A stretch of DNA of 64,000 nt. It comes from Dolosigranulum pigrum ATCC 51524 (GTDB taxonomy: Bacteria > Bacillota > Bacilli > Lactobacillales > Carnobacteriaceae_A). How positions within the stretch are numbered: the first letter of the stretch is position 1; each line of letters starts with the position of its first letter. Below are positions 62,797 through 64,000 of the stretch, in pieces. The notes beneath the pieces are model-generated. The model was not told where the DNA came from and did not search any database. It saw nothing but the letters and a program-made list of their open reading frames with translations. Made by a program: the position numbers and the translations under genes. The stretch spans positions 235,253 to 299,252 of the forward strand of contig NZ_JH601104.1 in assembly GCF_000245815.1 (NCBI RefSeq), written 5' to 3'.

Positions 62797-63264
62797 TTAG
62801 TATTTACTAAATTGTGATCGGATAGTGGACATTTCCTCTTTAATCTCATCGACTTCTAGGATCATCTCCATCATCCCAATTTGATCCTCGTAGATACTCT
62901 CATCAACAAATGTCTTGAACTCATCTTCTAATGCGTGATAGACAGCTAATCCTAGCTGAACATTTGTTAATGGTCCAGCATACGTTGGATCCCCGTTCGA
63001 GACGGTCTCAGCGGCTAACCCAGCAGCTTCTGCCTCGGCACCACCTAATATCACAACAACATTCTCTTCTCCATATTTTTCCGCGGCATCTTTAACTCTA
63101 CGTTGATTTTCCAAATCCATCGCTCCCGCGGCCGTTCAGACAAAACACTCCGTAGAAGAAAAGATAACCTCAGCGCTTGTATCTTCTAAACAAGCTTCAA
63201 TTGCTTGACCGGGAATTCCATCACGGTCTCCAATAACAACAACTTTTTTATTCTCTAAGCTCAT
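62797..63264 (-). CDS. grdA: Glycine reductase selenoprotein A (GrdA), with in-frame UGA
   Basis: GrdA carries the carboxymethyl group between components B and C as a selenoether on Sec. With UGA 63136-63138 read as Sec it is a 155-residue protein with Sec43 in ECFV-U-TAAGAMDLENQ, the C40-x-x-U43 pair that thioredoxin re-reduces; this is the hallmark of GrdA. The ATG at 63264 follows GGAGGGAT. A strong promoter lies at 63318-63345. Truncating at UGA would lose the functional half. Confidence 0.96.
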
Positions 63265-63317
63265 TGTTATCCCTCCAATATCTTTATTTTTTTACAAGCT
63301 TTTCACTTGTTAGGTTC

Positions 63318-63345
63318 ATTATATCACATGAAATATCCATGTCAA
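63318..63345 (-). promoter_or_regulatory. Strong promoter of grdA
   Basis: On the minus strand a consensus TTGACA and TATAAT are 16 bases apart. Confidence 0.8.
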
Positions 63346-63406
63346 CCATAACCCTTTTTATCTACAAAAAACTTTTATTCGCAACAAAGAAACCGTTTAA
63401 TCATTT

Positions 63407-64000
63407 TTAACCCAGCGTCTTCGTATCAGGGTTGATTGTGATATTGTAATCATACGTTAACTCCAACCCATTCTTCTCCTTATACTTGTAGTCGTTATAT
63501 ACTTCTACGACATCTTTGGTTAAGAAGAAGAGCGCTATAATGTTAGGCAGTGCCATCATTCCCATTGCCATATCTGCTAATTCCCAGACAAACTCACCAC
63601 TAATATATTGACCAGCGAACAGCGCACCAAAAACAATAAGGCGGAACACACGCAACACCCATTTATTACTAGTGATGAACTTCACATTTGCTTCGGCGAA
63701 AAAGCTCCATCCTACAATTGTGGTCAACGAGAAGAACGCCAACGCAATCGACAAGAACGGTCCACCTAGCTGTCCGAATACATTGGAGAAACCTGTTTGC
63801 GTCATAATAATCTGGTTAATCTCACCATTGACATACTGTCCATAACTCCCAGACATTAAGTTCATCATGACCGTTGTTAAACAAATAACAAATGTACTCA
63901 TAAAAACACCAATCATCGCAATAAATCCTTGCTTCACAGGGTGGTCAGTTTTTGCGATTGCATGTGAGTGTGGAGTTGAACCCATCCCTGCCTCGTTAGA
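63407..64000 (-). CDS. Alanine/glycine:cation symporter family protein, partial (start off the right edge)
   Basis: The C-terminal 198 codons include EAGMGSTPHSHA (the AgcS family motif near the middle of the protein), several membrane helices and a cytoplasmic tail ending NPDTKTLG. The family imports alanine or glycine with Na+ or H+. The reading frame is open to base 64000. It sits upstream of grdA, so glycine uptake for the reductase is a natural role. Confidence 0.92.
   Translation of the reverse strand, partial: SNEAGMGSTPHSHAIAKTDHPVKQGFIAMIGVFMSTFVICLTTVMMNLMSGSYGQYVNGEINQIIMTQTGFSNVFGQLGGPFLSIALAFFSLTTIVGWSFFAEANVKFITSNKWVLRVFRLIVFGALFAGQYISGEFVWELADMAMGMMALPNIIALFFLTKDVVEVYNDYKYKEKNGLELTYDYNITINPDTKTLG

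Overview
The window looks like a low-to-moderate GC Firmicute of the order Lactobacillales, possibly the Aerococcaceae. This rests on strong Shine-Dalgarno sites, two YSIRK-signal surface proteins, AdhE, the cdaA-cdaR-glmM operon, aspartate 4-decarboxylase with its neighbours, and programmed-frameshift prfB. The placement is an inference and I could not test it. The most distinctive trait is a full selenium and glycine-reductase economy, which is typical of amino-acid-fermenting clostridia and unexpected in a lactic-acid-type bacterium.

Layout. 0-9.4 kb: a 15-bp tandem repeat, tRNA-Thr, TPP-riboswitch-controlled tenA, a DUF975 membrane protein, cdaA-cdaR-glmM (c-di-AMP synthesis and cell-wall precursor), a tRNA Glu-Tyr-Gln operon, an AT-rich island with a fluoride riboswitch and a cation/proton antiporter followed by a decayed second aptamer, then a Nudix-esterase-acetyltransferase operon. 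9.5-28.5 kb: aspartate 4-decarboxylase and a YwlG-like protein, a lysine-riboswitch-controlled NhaC-family transporter, sppA-RDD, adhE, lemA-htpX, an AraC-family remnant, a membrane-anchored low-complexity protein, purA, an HD hydrolase, a decayed AbiE toxin-antitoxin pair, ftsEX and a metallo-beta-lactamase-fold hydrolase. 28.7-34.7 kb: two paralogous YSIRK surface proteins built from helical repeats and lacking LPXTG anchors. 35-40 kb: prfB, secA and a TDT-family transporter.

40-64 kb is a selenium/glycine-reductase region. It holds a short selenoprotein-B-family protein, a cysteine desulfurase-like (selenide-delivering?) enzyme, selA-selB-DUF3343-yedF-selD, a promoter and leader with grdX-grdE-grdB, a PhnCDE-type putative selenate/selenite ABC transporter, tusA-yedE, grdD-grdC, trxA-trxB, grdA and the 5'-truncated end of an alanine/glycine:cation symporter. 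Four genes need in-frame UGA to be read as selenocysteine: selD, grdB, grdA and the 40-kb selenoprotein. The genes fit together: the symporter imports glycine; GrdB/GrdE activates it; GrdA with thioredoxin and thioredoxin reductase supplies reducing power; GrdC/GrdD releases acetyl phosphate. The selenium genes import Se, carry it, make selenophosphate and insert Sec. No tRNA-Sec gene was seen in the window.

The most unusual observations are: (1) a short upstream ORF in the grdX leader with its own in-frame UGA and a SECIS-like hairpin at the same offset as in the true selenoproteins, a possible selenium sensor; (2) the fluoride riboswitch with a perfectly mutually exclusive terminator and a second orphan aptamer; (3) an E2-like lipoyl protein with a destroyed catalytic motif; (4) a near-identical 44-bp hairpin repeat in front of two transcription units; (5) a roughly 100-residue repeat module shared by the two surface proteins.
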